64,000 nt of DNA, from positions 682,001-746,000 of the forward strand of contig JAQGBZ010000001.1 in the NCBI GenBank assembly GCA_034687125.1, given 5' to 3'. Under the pieces are notes generated by a model that ran no database searches, was not told the origin of the DNA, and was given only the letters and a program-made list of their open reading frames with translations. Made by a program: the position numbers and the translations under genes. Of the stretch, positions 50,816 through 62,340 are shown piece after piece (within the stretch, counting starts at the first letter, position 1; the number at the start of each line of letters is the position of its first letter). This DNA is from Neelides folsomi. Taxonomy: Eukaryota; Arthropoda; Collembola; Neelipleona; Neelidae.

Positions 50816-52601
50816 TTTTAATTAGCTCAAAAAATAATTAATTTATCCTGAAAATCTCAATACTTTAGCTTTACTCTCAAAATACTTGTATTAATTTTAT
50901 TGAATAATTAGTTTTATTAAATAATTGATTAATTAAATAATTAATTATTGTGACTTTTCGTCAGACCGAGTGATACTTATTCGTTAGATAATACCTTCAA
51001 GATAAAAACTTTGTTCTTTATAAATATTACTTAAACACATCTTTAATTTACTTATTTACTTTTATTTTAAGAAATTTTAATTAAAAATTATTTCTCATTT
51101 TTGGAATTCCCAAAGGGTGCTATTGACTGAAAAGCAGACAATAAGATCAAATATGTAATACATATGAAAATATGTCCTATATGTTCGATATTCACTTTCA
51201 ACATATAAACAATGATAAATGATTTAAGTGTTAATCTGTAACTACTCACGAGGTAATTACTTGTATTAAATTAACGACAAGCTCTCCTGTTTACTACAAT
51301 TCTTTGTGATTTTGTAGCATAAAGTAACATAGTAAATACATAAAAGATTCATACTACTACTACAGATATTATACTGATACTGATGTACATACATTACTAA
51401 TGTAGATCCAGATGTACCATAATAAGAACATTTAACATTAAAATGCCCAAAAACTTTAACATGACCTTAGCTTGGATGGATAAGAAAATATTATGTTAAA
51501 CCATTGGAGTCTGAAGTATGCGTTTATTTGATCAAAGGTGGTTGGAAAATGTTTGTTCTTTGGATGTGCGAGGAAGGAAGAAGAAGACGCGAGGTCGGTT
51601 GACGTATAAAAGTGAAATTTTATCCAATTCACAATCACATGTTTCCTCATCACCTCAACACACGTCATGAACCATGATGAACATCTTAATCATTGATTCC
51701 TGCAAAAGAAAATGAGGATGTTCCCATTTTCTATTTATTTCCTGTCCAAATGTCGCACTGGCTGTCCTTCGGGATTCCAAATTCCGAAGGTGACAAGAAA
51801 ACGACTCCCGACCTCAATAAATACTTCACCATAATAATGCATACATAAATACATATAGTGTAGTATATGTCTCCAAAGGTCCGTCTCATTCACTGATGCA
51901 ATCGACCATTGTTTGCATAGAACTAATGGGACAAGACAGGACAATACATAATAAGTATGATATAAGTAGATATTGTATAATGTAATACAATATCCTCTTC
52001 CTCCTTCATTCGTTTCCTTATAATTTCTCGTAATTAATTCTTTCTTTGATTCTTATATGATTCTCATGTTCTTCTCATTACATTCTAATGCCAAATGTAA
52101 AACAATTCAATTTCCTAAGTCCTGTACGTGATTTAACTCTTTAATAGTAAAAGATAGTATTCTATTAATAGTTAAAGGGTCTTTGGTACATTGTTCAGAC
52201 TGAGAAAAATAAAGTCCTTTTTCTGTCACGACAATCGAAAGGGAATAAGAGTGAGCTTATTATTGACAAAAGGGGAGTTGGATAAGAATGTGACCTTTGA
52301 ATTGAAGGTTTTAAGAACTAGGTCTAGGCCTTAAGGGGCCTCCCTTCTTCCAGACCTTTTCACCTCGGCCTTCATTCAGCTGCTGTTCGTCCCTCGAAGA
52401 AGGACTGGAAATAAAGTAGACGAATTTCTTCAAATATCCAACAAATTTAAAGTTGAGAAATTTTAACTTTCATTCAATTTTTTATAATTAGTAAATTAAA
52501 TGTCTAAGAATTTAAGAATGGTCAATTAATTTATTTCATTCATTCATTCATAATTAGTAAAATTAGTTCATTATCTAACAAATTCCCTTAATTGTCAAAG
52601 A
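50816..52601. other. Intergenic region CSP1-CSP2
   Basis: About 1.8 kb. The first part is the CSP1 3' region. No CSP motif (Cys pair, KC-L/I-x-Y or the N-Y-P-W C-terminal motif) and no other gene is visible. A CATT tetranucleotide stretch lies near 52538-52553. Confidence 0.65.
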
Positions 52602-53223
52602 ATGAAATTCCTGTGGGGATTTTCCTTCAGCCTCGCATTCCTCTTCGTCATCATCTGTTCCGGTAATGCGAATCAAATCCTCGATCGGTAAATATAATTT
52701 TATTGAATCAATTCCAAATGAACCAAACATTTGGCACCAATTTGAGGATCTTGTTTTACTTGGGAATTTGAGTTTAATGGTCAATTAAGGGTGAACGTGG
52801 ATAACTACTTGACCCATCGTAATATGGTCGAGTATCACATAGCTTGTTTATTGTACAACGGCCCATGTGACAATATTGGCAATGAGATGAAGAGACTGCT
52901 GCCGGTCGTCGCAGCGAGCAAATGTTCACAATGCACGATGCAACAGAAGCTAAAATTGAGAAAAATCATTCAGCATTGGCAGTCCAACTATCCTAAGGTG
53001 ATATGCCCATTTATTCTTTCTTTATTCTTTACAATTAGCACTTGGAGGAAGAGGACGGAAGGGGAACAGTAAATGATAAAGAAGAAGGAAAGAAAGATGT
53101 AAAGAACCAAATGTCGGAAATTTGAATCTTATATGTACAGATTTGTATGTTGTTCTTTTTTCTCCCTAGGCTTGGAACGATATGCAACGAGAAGTAACCA
53201 GTGGAAGATATGCACACCATTAA
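52602..53223 (+). CDS. Chemosensory protein CSP2 (OS-D family)
   Basis: Exons 52602-52687, 52790-52997 and 53170-53223, phases 2 and 0, giving 115 aa, the normal CSP length. The signal peptide (FLWGFSFSLAFLFVIIC core) ends near residue 21-25. The core starts VNVDNYLTHRNMVEYHIAC and has C48-X6-C55-X18-C74-X2-C77 (CLLYNGPC, CSQC), then HWQSNYPK split by an intron before AWNDM. The first intron falls just before the VDNY start of the folded domain. The ancestral phase-1 intron after the second cysteine is absent, as in CSP1. AATAAA follows 55 bases after the stop. Confidence 0.92.
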
Positions 53224-54014
53224 ACACATTTGCTCACAACTTGATATTCAGACGGATTCTCTCAATGGAGCTTCATAAATAAATATTTTTATAACTTCAA
53301 CTTTCCAAATGCCTCGTTGATTTTCATTATATAAATAAATATGATTGCTTTTGTGCATTTATCATTTTGACTTTCTTCATATCAAACTCATTACTATAAA
53401 ACTAATGAATTATTTACAAATGGTGCAAGAGGCGAAACGCATATCTCATTCATAAGTATGGCACATATATGATTGCCGAGAAGTTGAATAATTATTTAAG
53501 TTGGTCAATTAATTGACGCATTTATTGGCGTGTTAGTTCATACTTTTGTGAAGGTCTGACGGTCAATGTTACAAATCATCCTCTTGAAATTGCATCTCCA
53601 CTAGCCCATGTTTTTCATGGTGGATGGGAGGATTACTGCAAGAGCAGTAGTAGGAATTTGGAAACGAATTGATTTCATTTCCAAAGACTCGAAAGACAAA
53701 TAATCAAAAGTTGCACATGGGCTCATTAACATTGAACATTATTTCAATGGCTGGCTAATAAGAATTTATAATGTGGAATTAATAGGGAATGGTTTTTATC
53801 ATTGTTGCATTTTAGTTATAAGGACAACTTGGAGCTTAGTCAGCTTACCATAAGTGAAATGATACAATCTCAATATATGCGTCAAATCAAAAATTGATGG
53901 GAATATAAAAGAGACTTTTTTACATTGGGACTCAAATGCCAATTGGTTTTCAACGAAGGTTCTAGCAAGATCCGATTCAGTTCAAATACATTTAACTAAA
54001 AAAATATCAGCAAG
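53224..54014. other. Intergenic region CSP2-CSP3 with candidate TATA box
   Basis: About 790 bases. TATAAAA at 53904-53910 lies about 105 bases before the CSP3 ATG and is a plausible core promoter. No other feature is evident. Confidence 0.5.
53278..53283 (+). terminator. Putative poly(A) signal of CSP2
   Basis: AATAAA 55 bases after the CSP2 stop codon, in the expected place for a short 3' untranslated region. Confidence 0.55.
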
Positions 54015-55225
54015 ATGAAAGTGAAAGAACTTCAAAATAGAATTGTTTTGTCTTTATTATCTATAGCTTTAGTTGCGAGTGTTGTGATCATTAGTGTCAG
54101 TTCATTCCCCTCACCCTCGACCTACAACAAAAATCCAAATAGACACGGAATTCGGATACAACCAGAAATAGGTTTGACACACTTGCCTCTATTCAACCTT
54201 ATAATAAAAAATCATATAAAATTTATCATCATTATTTTGGTTCAAAGCTTAATTGTTATTAATTATTAACTTTTCAGATAAAATTAATGTGGACGAATAT
54301 CTCAGTAATCATAAAGCTATGAAATTGCAGATTGAATGTAAGTTTTAACATACCTCGGGCATTAAGAACCTAATCTAAAATAAAAGAACAAAATATTAAT
54401 AAGCGGTTTTTTATTTATTAATTTAGGCGTAATAAGAGATGCTCCTTGCGATTTTGTAAGTTGATTGATTAATTATTTTTTAAATAAGTTATTTATTTAT
54501 TCCTTTTCTTTTTATAGTAAATTTAAATGGAATTAAACATTATAAAGCTATTTTATGGTTTTATTTCTACAGGTCGGTCGATGGTTGAAGCGTAAGCTGA
54601 AATAAATTATTACAATTTTTATATTTGTATCTGTTGATTTGATGAAATAGACTTTAATGGATGGTAAAGTTTGGCGAGTATTATATCTCTAAATATAATA
54701 TATCAACCCTACATATTTTCTTTTTAATTCCTTTTACTGAATCACTGATTTATTTAAGATATGAATATAAAATGGAATCTAATTACAATGATTTGATTAG
54801 CGAGAATTGCATCTGCATTAATAGGAGAATGCTTACTGTGCACTGAAAAACAAAAAACACAACTTCCTAAGATTGTTAATTTTATTCAAGTAAATAACAT
54901 TACAATGAAATATTCTTATTGATTTTTGGAAGGATTTATTGGGATAATACGCATTTTTCGACAATTTATTATTGTATAAAACCATGTAATAATTACTTGG
55001 TTCGTTAAACTTTATTAAAAAATTTTTATTATGTAGACTCATTATCCTAAAGAATTCAAGCTTGGAGTAAAGAAATATCTCATCTCATTTGGAATTGAGA
55101 TTCCTGACGAGAAGCCAAGCACAAATAAGGAAGAAGATGAGACTCCAGAAACTCAAACGATAACCAAACCAGAACAAAACGAAACTAAAGTAGAAACAGA
55201 AGAAATTACTACTCTGAAACCATAA
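54015..55225 (+). CDS. Chemosensory protein CSP3 (OS-D family), split into six small exons
   Basis: Reconstructed exons: 54015-54171, 54278-54337, 54427-54455, 54573-54591, 54801-54889 and 55037-55225, with phases 1, 1, 0, 1, 0, giving 180 aa. The signal peptide is unusually far in (hydrophobic LSLLSIALVASVVIISV, residues 13-29), followed by a basic linker. The core begins KINVDEYLSNHKAMKLQIEC, then C73-X6-C80-X18-C99-X2-C102 (CVIRDAPC, CLLC) and FIQTHYPKEF. Exact recovery of X6, X18 and X2 spacing across four introns supports this exon model. Exons 3 and 4 are only 29 and 19 nt. The intron after WLK is the ancestral CSP phase-1 intron. An acidic Thr/Glu tail of about 45 residues follows. The sequence is very AT-rich even in exons; transcript evidence is lacking, so a pseudogene cannot be fully excluded. 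Confidence 0.8.
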
Positions 55226-56060
55226 AATAGATAGGTATAAATCTTAAATACTTGTGATGATAATCCAATCTTTAATGTTGGTCCACCTGCTATAAAGTAC
55301 CTTTAATAATAGTTAAGTTTTAATAAATTGTTATATTAAAATAAACAATATATTGAATAAATAATTTCAACTAAATTTTTTAAAAATTATCAATATATAA
55401 ACCATTTTCATTAGCTAATGCAATAGAATTGGAAATGCTTCATGGTATTTTTATTCAACTTATAATAAAAATTATTACCTATAAAAATTAAAAGTTATCA
55501 TGAGTTTTTGAAAACTCGATCATGAAAACTCGATCATGAAAAGCACAATATATTGTTAAAAGCATATTTGATAATCTATTAGCACTTATGTATCAAAGTT
55601 AGTTGCCCTTTAGCTCATATTCGTTTCATATTCTAATGCTTTCAGAATGATAATGATGTTTTTCTTTTTTTTCATTCTTGTCGAACTTGTTAATTTACTA
55701 TTAAACTTACTTTTCAACCTGATGATGCGCGCTGTTCACTACGTCATTGTTTCAAATTGAATGATAGAAACTGCTTTCACATTTTTGGCATAACAAAATT
55801 TCCGTCGATGACGTTAAATCTTTGATCGAACAAATGGCTTACTTATTTCATATAAATTCATCGTTCTTTCGTAATATTTTTTAATGCAAAACTGTCCTTT
55901 GTTTCATAAACACTTCTTAATTTGAGCTAAAGTTCTCTTGTATTGAGCTAACCTTACAAACAACTAAAAAATAGCTTTTTTAAATATTTAAGTCATTTAC
56001 TTTTAAAAATTAATTATATAATAAAATCAATTAAAAATATTACATATTAGGACCATACAA
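55226..56060. other. Intergenic region CSP3-CSP4
   Basis: About 835 AT-rich bases. A 14-base unit GAAAACTCGATCAT is repeated in tandem at 55510-55537. No gene seen. Confidence 0.6.
55322..55327 (+). terminator. Putative poly(A) signal of CSP3
   Basis: AATAAA about 97 bases after the CSP3 stop. Confidence 0.45.
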
Positions 56061-56711
56061 ATGACAAAAATGGTTGGACTTAATAATTATAAATCTGTAG
56101 CTATTATCTCTGTTGTATCATTATCCTTAGTACCAATACTGATTAATGGAAATCCAATCAAAGTAGAAGAAGAATCATCAGAACATCATATAATCTCTCC
56201 ATTACGTTTATACACGGAAGAAACCTCTGGTTTCTACAATTCCCGGAAACCAAGAAAAACTGAGAAACTTCAAGACTCTTGGCTGGCCAGAGTTGATGTC
56301 GACCAATATCTGAAGAATAAGAAAGCAGTGAAATTGCAGATTAAATGCATTCTTGAAAATAATGCCGCCCGCTATTGTGATAACATTGGAAAGGAAATCA
56401 AAAGTAAGTTGAAGCTTTATGCAAATGTCATTAAGATTCATTTCTTATGTGCGTACTTTACGCATAATTAAGAAATTACAATTAAGACTTTGTCCATTGT
56501 CTTTATGTAAAATATTTGGGCGAGATAATTATAACGTGTCGAATTTTCAGGACTGATGCCGCTCGCAATGGCTAGGAGAAATGGGTCTCAGCTCTGCCCT
56601 GATTGCGATCCAAAGCAAGTGAGAAAAATCCAACAGATAATTGTGCACATCCAGCAAAATTATCCTGCTGAATGGACTGAAGGAATTAAAAAATTTGGAG
56701 CACCTTATTAA
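56061..56711 (+). CDS. Chemosensory protein CSP4 (OS-D family) with altered cysteine spacing
   Basis: Exons 56061-56403 and 56551-56711 joined in phase 1, giving 167 aa. A second in-frame ATG at 56070 is an alternative start. A signal peptide (SVAIISVVSLSLVPILI) is followed by an acidic/basic linker of about 45 residues before the core (VDVDQYLKNKKAVKLQIKC). Cysteines are C96-X9-C106-X23-C130-X2-C133 instead of the canonical X6, X18, X2: three residues are inserted in the first loop (CILENNAARYC) and five in the second (ARRNGSQLC). The family C-terminal motif HIQQNYPAEW is intact. The single intron sits one base into the codon after K114 in GKEIK, exactly the ancestral CSP intron. AATAAA follows 46 bases after the stop. 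Confidence 0.9.
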
Positions 56712-59700
56712 TTACAATTTACTATAATGACAAATAGAGCTAAACTAAAAATAATGAATAAATATTTAAATAATACGACATGTTATTAAACATTGTCTCA
56801 TTATCTCACAAAACTCACAATATCTTACAACCATTTGTATACCAAAACACATTTAAAGAGATAAATTAATAATATGAATTGAACGGAAAAGTACGAAAAG
56901 ACTGAAGATACTACAACGACCGTTTATAACTGTAAATGCGCTTAAACTTTAAATATTTACAATTCGTCAACTTTTAAATTAGACGGACTTTACCAAATAA
57001 CGATTACTTTCGAAATCTTGACAAAAAGGTTGTATTTTAATGAGCGCGTAATTATTAGCGCCTTTATTTCATCAAACTTTTGTGAACAAACCTTTCAAAC
57101 AAAGGACTATCATTAAACAAACAGTCCTCTGATAAGACATGAGTAAAAATTAACTCGTACACATAATAAAATAATAATCAAAGCATATTACAACAATGAT
57201 AAACTTTTTTATATTTTATATGATAATAAATGATAATACATAAGTAACAACAACACGTGCTTTCAAAAATTCACACACTATCATCGACTTACGGTTCACT
57301 GTGCATTTATATGTTATTATATAAAATTTAAATATATATACATATATGCAATATATATCCATACGATTATAAGGAAAGTTTTGAAGAATATTTTGAGTCA
57401 TTGAGTTTCAACTGAAAGTGAAAAATATTTCTCAATTCAATTCTCACGTAAACTGGCACAAAGGAAGTTGACGAAGTGCTTTAATTGAATTTCCTCAATA
57501 GGTCATTAGATTTTATAATTGAAATTTTGCTTTATTACACACAGTAAATCTTATACTTATCTACTCTTGAGCAAAAGTAAATTTCATGAAATGTCTTAAC
57601 TTGCATATGAAACTAACTGTATGTATAATATTTTGATTAAATTAGTAAATACAAATAATAAGTAAATGTTGTTCAAGAAGAGAATTTTTATTAATATATT
57701 GGGTATGCATTATCAAGTCTTTTATTCCAAATAAAAAAATCAACATTTTTATATTTAAGAAAAATTAATAATGGATATGATACAGATGGTTGAAGACCTC
57801 CCAATGCTTGCTAGTCAAATAACTAAAATTAAATTGACTTTAACTTTATATTATTCCAATTTCTGAACTCATTATGAAAAATGGAGAAATAATTAAAAAC
57901 AGTGTTGAAGTGAAAAGACGTTTTTATTCCTTATCTATGATATTAAAACAGAAAGTGAAATGCCACTTTAGATTTCCAAAGATTTGAGGCAATGAATTTT
58001 CCACAGTTTCAGCTATTTTCGTGACCGTGACTCGATATAAATTTCACGGTTCCAATTTCCTATCCAAACCCAACCAACATTAAATTGAACCTTAGTTTAT
58101 ATTATACAAGTACATCGAGTGTAAGTCTTTATGTTAGTAGCAAGTAGAAGAGAAATTAACATGTTCTTCCAAAAGTATAACACTCAAAATATTATGTGTA
58201 TTTATTAAATTGAAGATTTTCCATATAAGAATCTGCCAAAGGAATATTTTAATGTGCTTCTTGATCTCATCTTTTTTCACCTAACAATCTTGTTAGAAAG
58301 TCTTGTTCATGTATTATTAAAAATTATTTATTTAACAACCATTTTGAATACTTTAACTTTTTAACAAGGCGAATCTCTGCCAATTAAACAGACATCTCTT
58401 TTCTCAAACTCTCAACAATAAAACCTCAAAATGACAAAATAATGAATGCATAAAATTAAATTGTCGAAGACTTCCCAGAGCTTCGCAAATTCATAGGTCC
58501 CAAACGCCCTAAACGTGCCCAACTCCTCTTGTTTAAACTCTGTGGATTTTGTGAAAAAATAAAATGTTTCATTCAATACCTCTCAATTGGAATTGTGCGT
58601 GACAGATTAAAAGTAATGAAGATGATATATAATTATAGAAAGAAGTCATTAAGTCACCTTCATTTCGCAAGAAAGTCTTTCGTTTCGCTCCAGGAATGCT
58701 TGGGCGATTATTCTAATAACCTCCATTCCCTCATCTCTCTTGCTCCTTCTCCTTTGGCCCTCACTTCCAATTCCCTCCATTATGAGTGATGAGTTTCATT
58801 ATTACATGAACTCGACGCTCATGCAGGTCTAATTTTCTTCATTTCCAAAGAAGGAACAAGAACCATTGGCTTGGAGCTATTCTGATCGTAAACCCCTTCA
58901 ACACCACAAGAGACACAAACAGGAGGGAACAATAAGCAAAGCACAATCAAAAGTATTTTACTATGGATCGTAGTTATATTGTGAATAGGGTTGAAAAGTA
59001 GGTTCCCCATCCTCATTATTTCCGCTTTTGATTTCGCTTTTCCATTACACTCGAGTTAATAATAATGAGATTCTTTGGGCTTCTCGTACCTTTGCGTACT
59101 CAACCGAAATAATTTATACCCCACATAATCCCCATCCATTCTTATATGATTTTATGCACAAATACATTTTATTACTCATTTAAAATTAAGTTCCTTCATA
59201 AATTAATAAATAAATACAATATAAAATCATAAAATCATATTCTGACTGAATATTAATTTCATAAGTACGTATTATATTTTTCATATCTTATTATTATTAG
59301 TATTTTGTGTGCAATGTGCATGATTACGTTGTATGAATATTAGGTTAAGATAAAAATGGTAATAAATGCGGAGGTAGACTCACGAGAAAAAGAGTTCATA
59401 GCAGAACTAAACTGAGAAAAGTGACGTGTGTGACTGTAAGCATGTAGGTATGTTTATTTAGTGTAAATAAATATATTAAAAGTTTGCAAAACAAAAGAGG
59501 TTAAAGTTCCTCTTTCTCAATTATTTCTCAATAATATTATAATTGGTCTCACATATCTGTAACTACATTGGTCACACAGGTAGTAAAATCCCAGGTGTGT
59601 ATGTCGGGTGTCAAATGAAATGATGTATAAATTTTATCTAATGACAAAAAAGGTGCCGTGGGTTATTCGACGGCGGTCGGAAGTGCAAAATTGGGAAAAG

Positions 59701-60266
59701 TTAGTTAAGTTGTATGGGACCTTTTTGCCCTGGAAGTCTCTGTGGGGTATCTGTGGTGAAAATGGAGAAAAAAGATTGAATTAGATAGACGATGAATGTG
59801 GGATATGGGAAGTGTTGTAGTGAGATGTGTGTATGGGACTATCCTCGATTTCATCGTTTTATCCACATCCAGATCCTCTGGTTAACCCTTCGACTCCTAT
59901 CTTTAATAGAAAGTCTCCACATGTGCGAATGATATCTAAAATTCCACGAGGAATGGGAAGCTCTGAGATATAAAGAAGGTGTATAGAAGTAATATAGTCC
60001 GCCTGGTTCTTCCCTACCCATGCCCACACTTTGTGTGTGTATATCAACTATGGGAGTTTGCTGTAACTTTCTCAACATTTTAAGCCCCATTGTTGGAGTG
60101 TCTGTGGAAAATTTGTACCACTTACTTGCAGAGTGCAGTTGATCGTGCAAGGTACTGCAACAACATTTTTCATTTCATTTTCTTCTCAACCCTCCGAAGT
60201 TAAACTCCTGTCTCTTTTTGAACAATTCTTTAGTTTTTTTAAAATTGTTTATAATAGGTTGATAAT
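56712..60266. other. Intergenic region CSP4-CSP5 (about 3.6 kb)
   Basis: AT-rich, with no further CSP exon that I can find and no recognisable gene. Open frames at 58529-58789 (plus) and 59851-60150 (minus) lack motifs and suitable splice sites. The CSP5 promoter must lie at the right end. Confidence 0.6.
56757..56762 (+). terminator. Putative poly(A) signal of CSP4
   Basis: AATAAA 46 bases after the CSP4 stop codon. Confidence 0.5.
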
Positions 60267-62340
60267 ATGTGGAAGCGACGAAATTTCCGGGCAGTGAGTT
60301 TGAGTGTGATTCCCCTTCTTTTCTTCCTCTCGAATGAGTTGGTCGAAGGCCGCCCAGAATCTCCTCAAGTTCAACATCAGTACGAACACCAAAGGCCGCC
60401 GAACACTCGGCTCAAAGATCAAGTTGTTGCGGATGTCTCCTATTTCAGCAATCTGAATGTCGAACATCAGTTGGCAAATAAGAGGTTCGTTGAGCTCCAG
60501 ATCGAATGCCTCATCTATGATGGCAAATGTGATTTTTTTGGAAAGAAGGCGAGAGGTAATCTAACATTTGATTCAACTTATTACTTTACACTTTTATTGC
60601 TTTTATTGATTACTCGATTACCAAAATGTACTTTCATTTCGACATTAGATTAAACTTCAATTATCCTCAGTAATTTCTCATGATTTGTAATGTAAAGCAA
60701 TCCACATTAACATTGATTAAAGTATTATCGTATATCCTATAATTTATGTAGAAAATTAAAATAGTGAACAATTCATATTGAAATTGCCGATTACTTAAAA
60801 AATATATAAATATTAAATATAAGTATAAACATTTTAAAATAGATACTTAATGATACTTGAATTTTATTAAGATTGTCAATCTTGTTTTTTGACCTTATGA
60901 ATAACAATAAAATAAAATCCCACTAATAAAAATTTAAAGTAGACTATTGATAGACTTGTAAAAAAAGAGTGAAATTAACTCTTTTTATGGTGCATTTTAG
61001 AGATTCATGTTCTATATTAGAAAAAATCAAGTTTTATGAGACTTGCCTCACCGGATTCTAAAGCAAAGAGAAACGCGTGTGGCAAAGCGAGGATATAAAA
61101 CATCCATCTTTCCAATCTACCAACATTGTCAAAGAAGAAGATGCTGAAAGTGAGGAGTCGGAGGGCATAGGCCAAATAATGTAATTGTCTTCTGATGATG
61201 TTTTGCTTAGCTAAAAGGTAATGGAACTAACAGGAGGAAGGGTCAGAGACAGTAATAACAATAATGACATGATGAGGTATGCGGTTGGCCCATTTATTCT
61301 TTTGACCACATGTCTCATATGCAAACTTTGGAGAATTATATCCAATTTATGGTAACTCAGGAATTCCATATAGACCATCATTTTAACTTATACAACAATA
61401 TCAAAATAATGACAACTTACCAAATAACAATGGTATACCATATGACAATGTATGAACTTATAATTTATAATATATACAGTACATTTTACTAAAATAAAGG
61501 ATAAAAAATATTGAGAATAAGACATAGCAAATATGTATGTATAAGTAATATACATGGCAGATATTGATGTAGGAATGGTAAAGTATGGGAAATGATAAAT
61601 ATCAAATTACATTATGATGCTCGTCTTGAATCACTTGGGAAAAAGCGAGATTTGTGCCCCAGCAGCAGACGAAATAAATGATTACCATTATTCTTAAAGA
61701 AAGACCTCCAAAAGGAAGTCTAGCTGAGGACATTGTACCAAATCAGACATGTTGTTTGCATGTGTTTTTAAAAAAGTAAAAGTGTTATTTACATTCAATT
61801 TCATATTGCGTGTGGTTTCCTATTATAGGTTTATTGCCCAGCGTGATTCTCAACAACTGCAGGCATTGTTCATACAGCCAAAAACACAAGTTGAACCAGG
61901 TAGTAGTTCACTTGCAACAAAACTACCCAGGAGCTTGGCGGGACGCATTGGCCAAATACGGCGGAGCCCCCAAATTCATCACCGCCCTTTCCCCTTCATT
62001 TAATTTATTCGGGAAGAAGCCGACCAATGGAGGAACCTACGGAGGAAACGGAGCTTCTCCGGCTCCCATCGTCGGAACTTCATATAATCCCGTTTTACCG
62101 CAACCGGAGTCAGCTCATACAGAAGTCCAAGAAGATGGGGAAACTTCGCTTCCGGCTCCGGTCAATACTTTAAGTGCAAGTCCCGCTCCGGATCCGATCC
62201 CTGCTGTTGAATCTCCAACCCCTCCAATGGAACCAACATCAAGTCCCGAAGGATTCGAGTTTACTTCGAGTGCTAAACCAATGTCAACGTCTGTTGTGGA
62301 AAGCACCATTGAAGTGAAGCCGACGACAATCGAACCATAA
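60267..62340 (+). CDS. Chemosensory protein CSP5 (OS-D family) with Pro/Ser/Thr-rich tail
   Basis: Exons 60267-60555 and 61829-62340 joined in phase 1 across a 1.27 kb intron, giving 266 aa. Signal peptide (SLSVIPLLFFLSNELVEG), then a Pro/Gln/His linker and the core (LNVEHQLANKRFVELQIEC). Cysteines are C81-X6-C88-X18-C107-X2-C110 (CLIYDGKC, CRHC), followed by HLQQNYPGAWRDAL. The intron is the ancestral CSP position, although the preceding conserved Lys is Arg here. From about residue 140 the protein continues for about 125 residues rich in Pro, Ser, Thr, Ala and Glu, likely disordered and possibly O-glycosylated. It shares the long-tail feature with CSP1 but not CSP1's composition or intron pattern, which suggests independent acquisition. 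Confidence 0.92.

Noticed and set aside
54652-54664. Possible mini-exon of CSP3 (ACTTTAATGGATG) between an AG and a GTAAAG
   Set aside because: Including it shifts the frame and destroys the C-x-x-C motif. Joining 54591 directly to 54801 gives exactly the canonical 18-residue spacing.
58529-60150. Open frames between CSP4 and CSP5
   Set aside because: They have no cysteine pattern or NYP-x-x-W motif of the CSP family, no other domain, and both strands are equally open.
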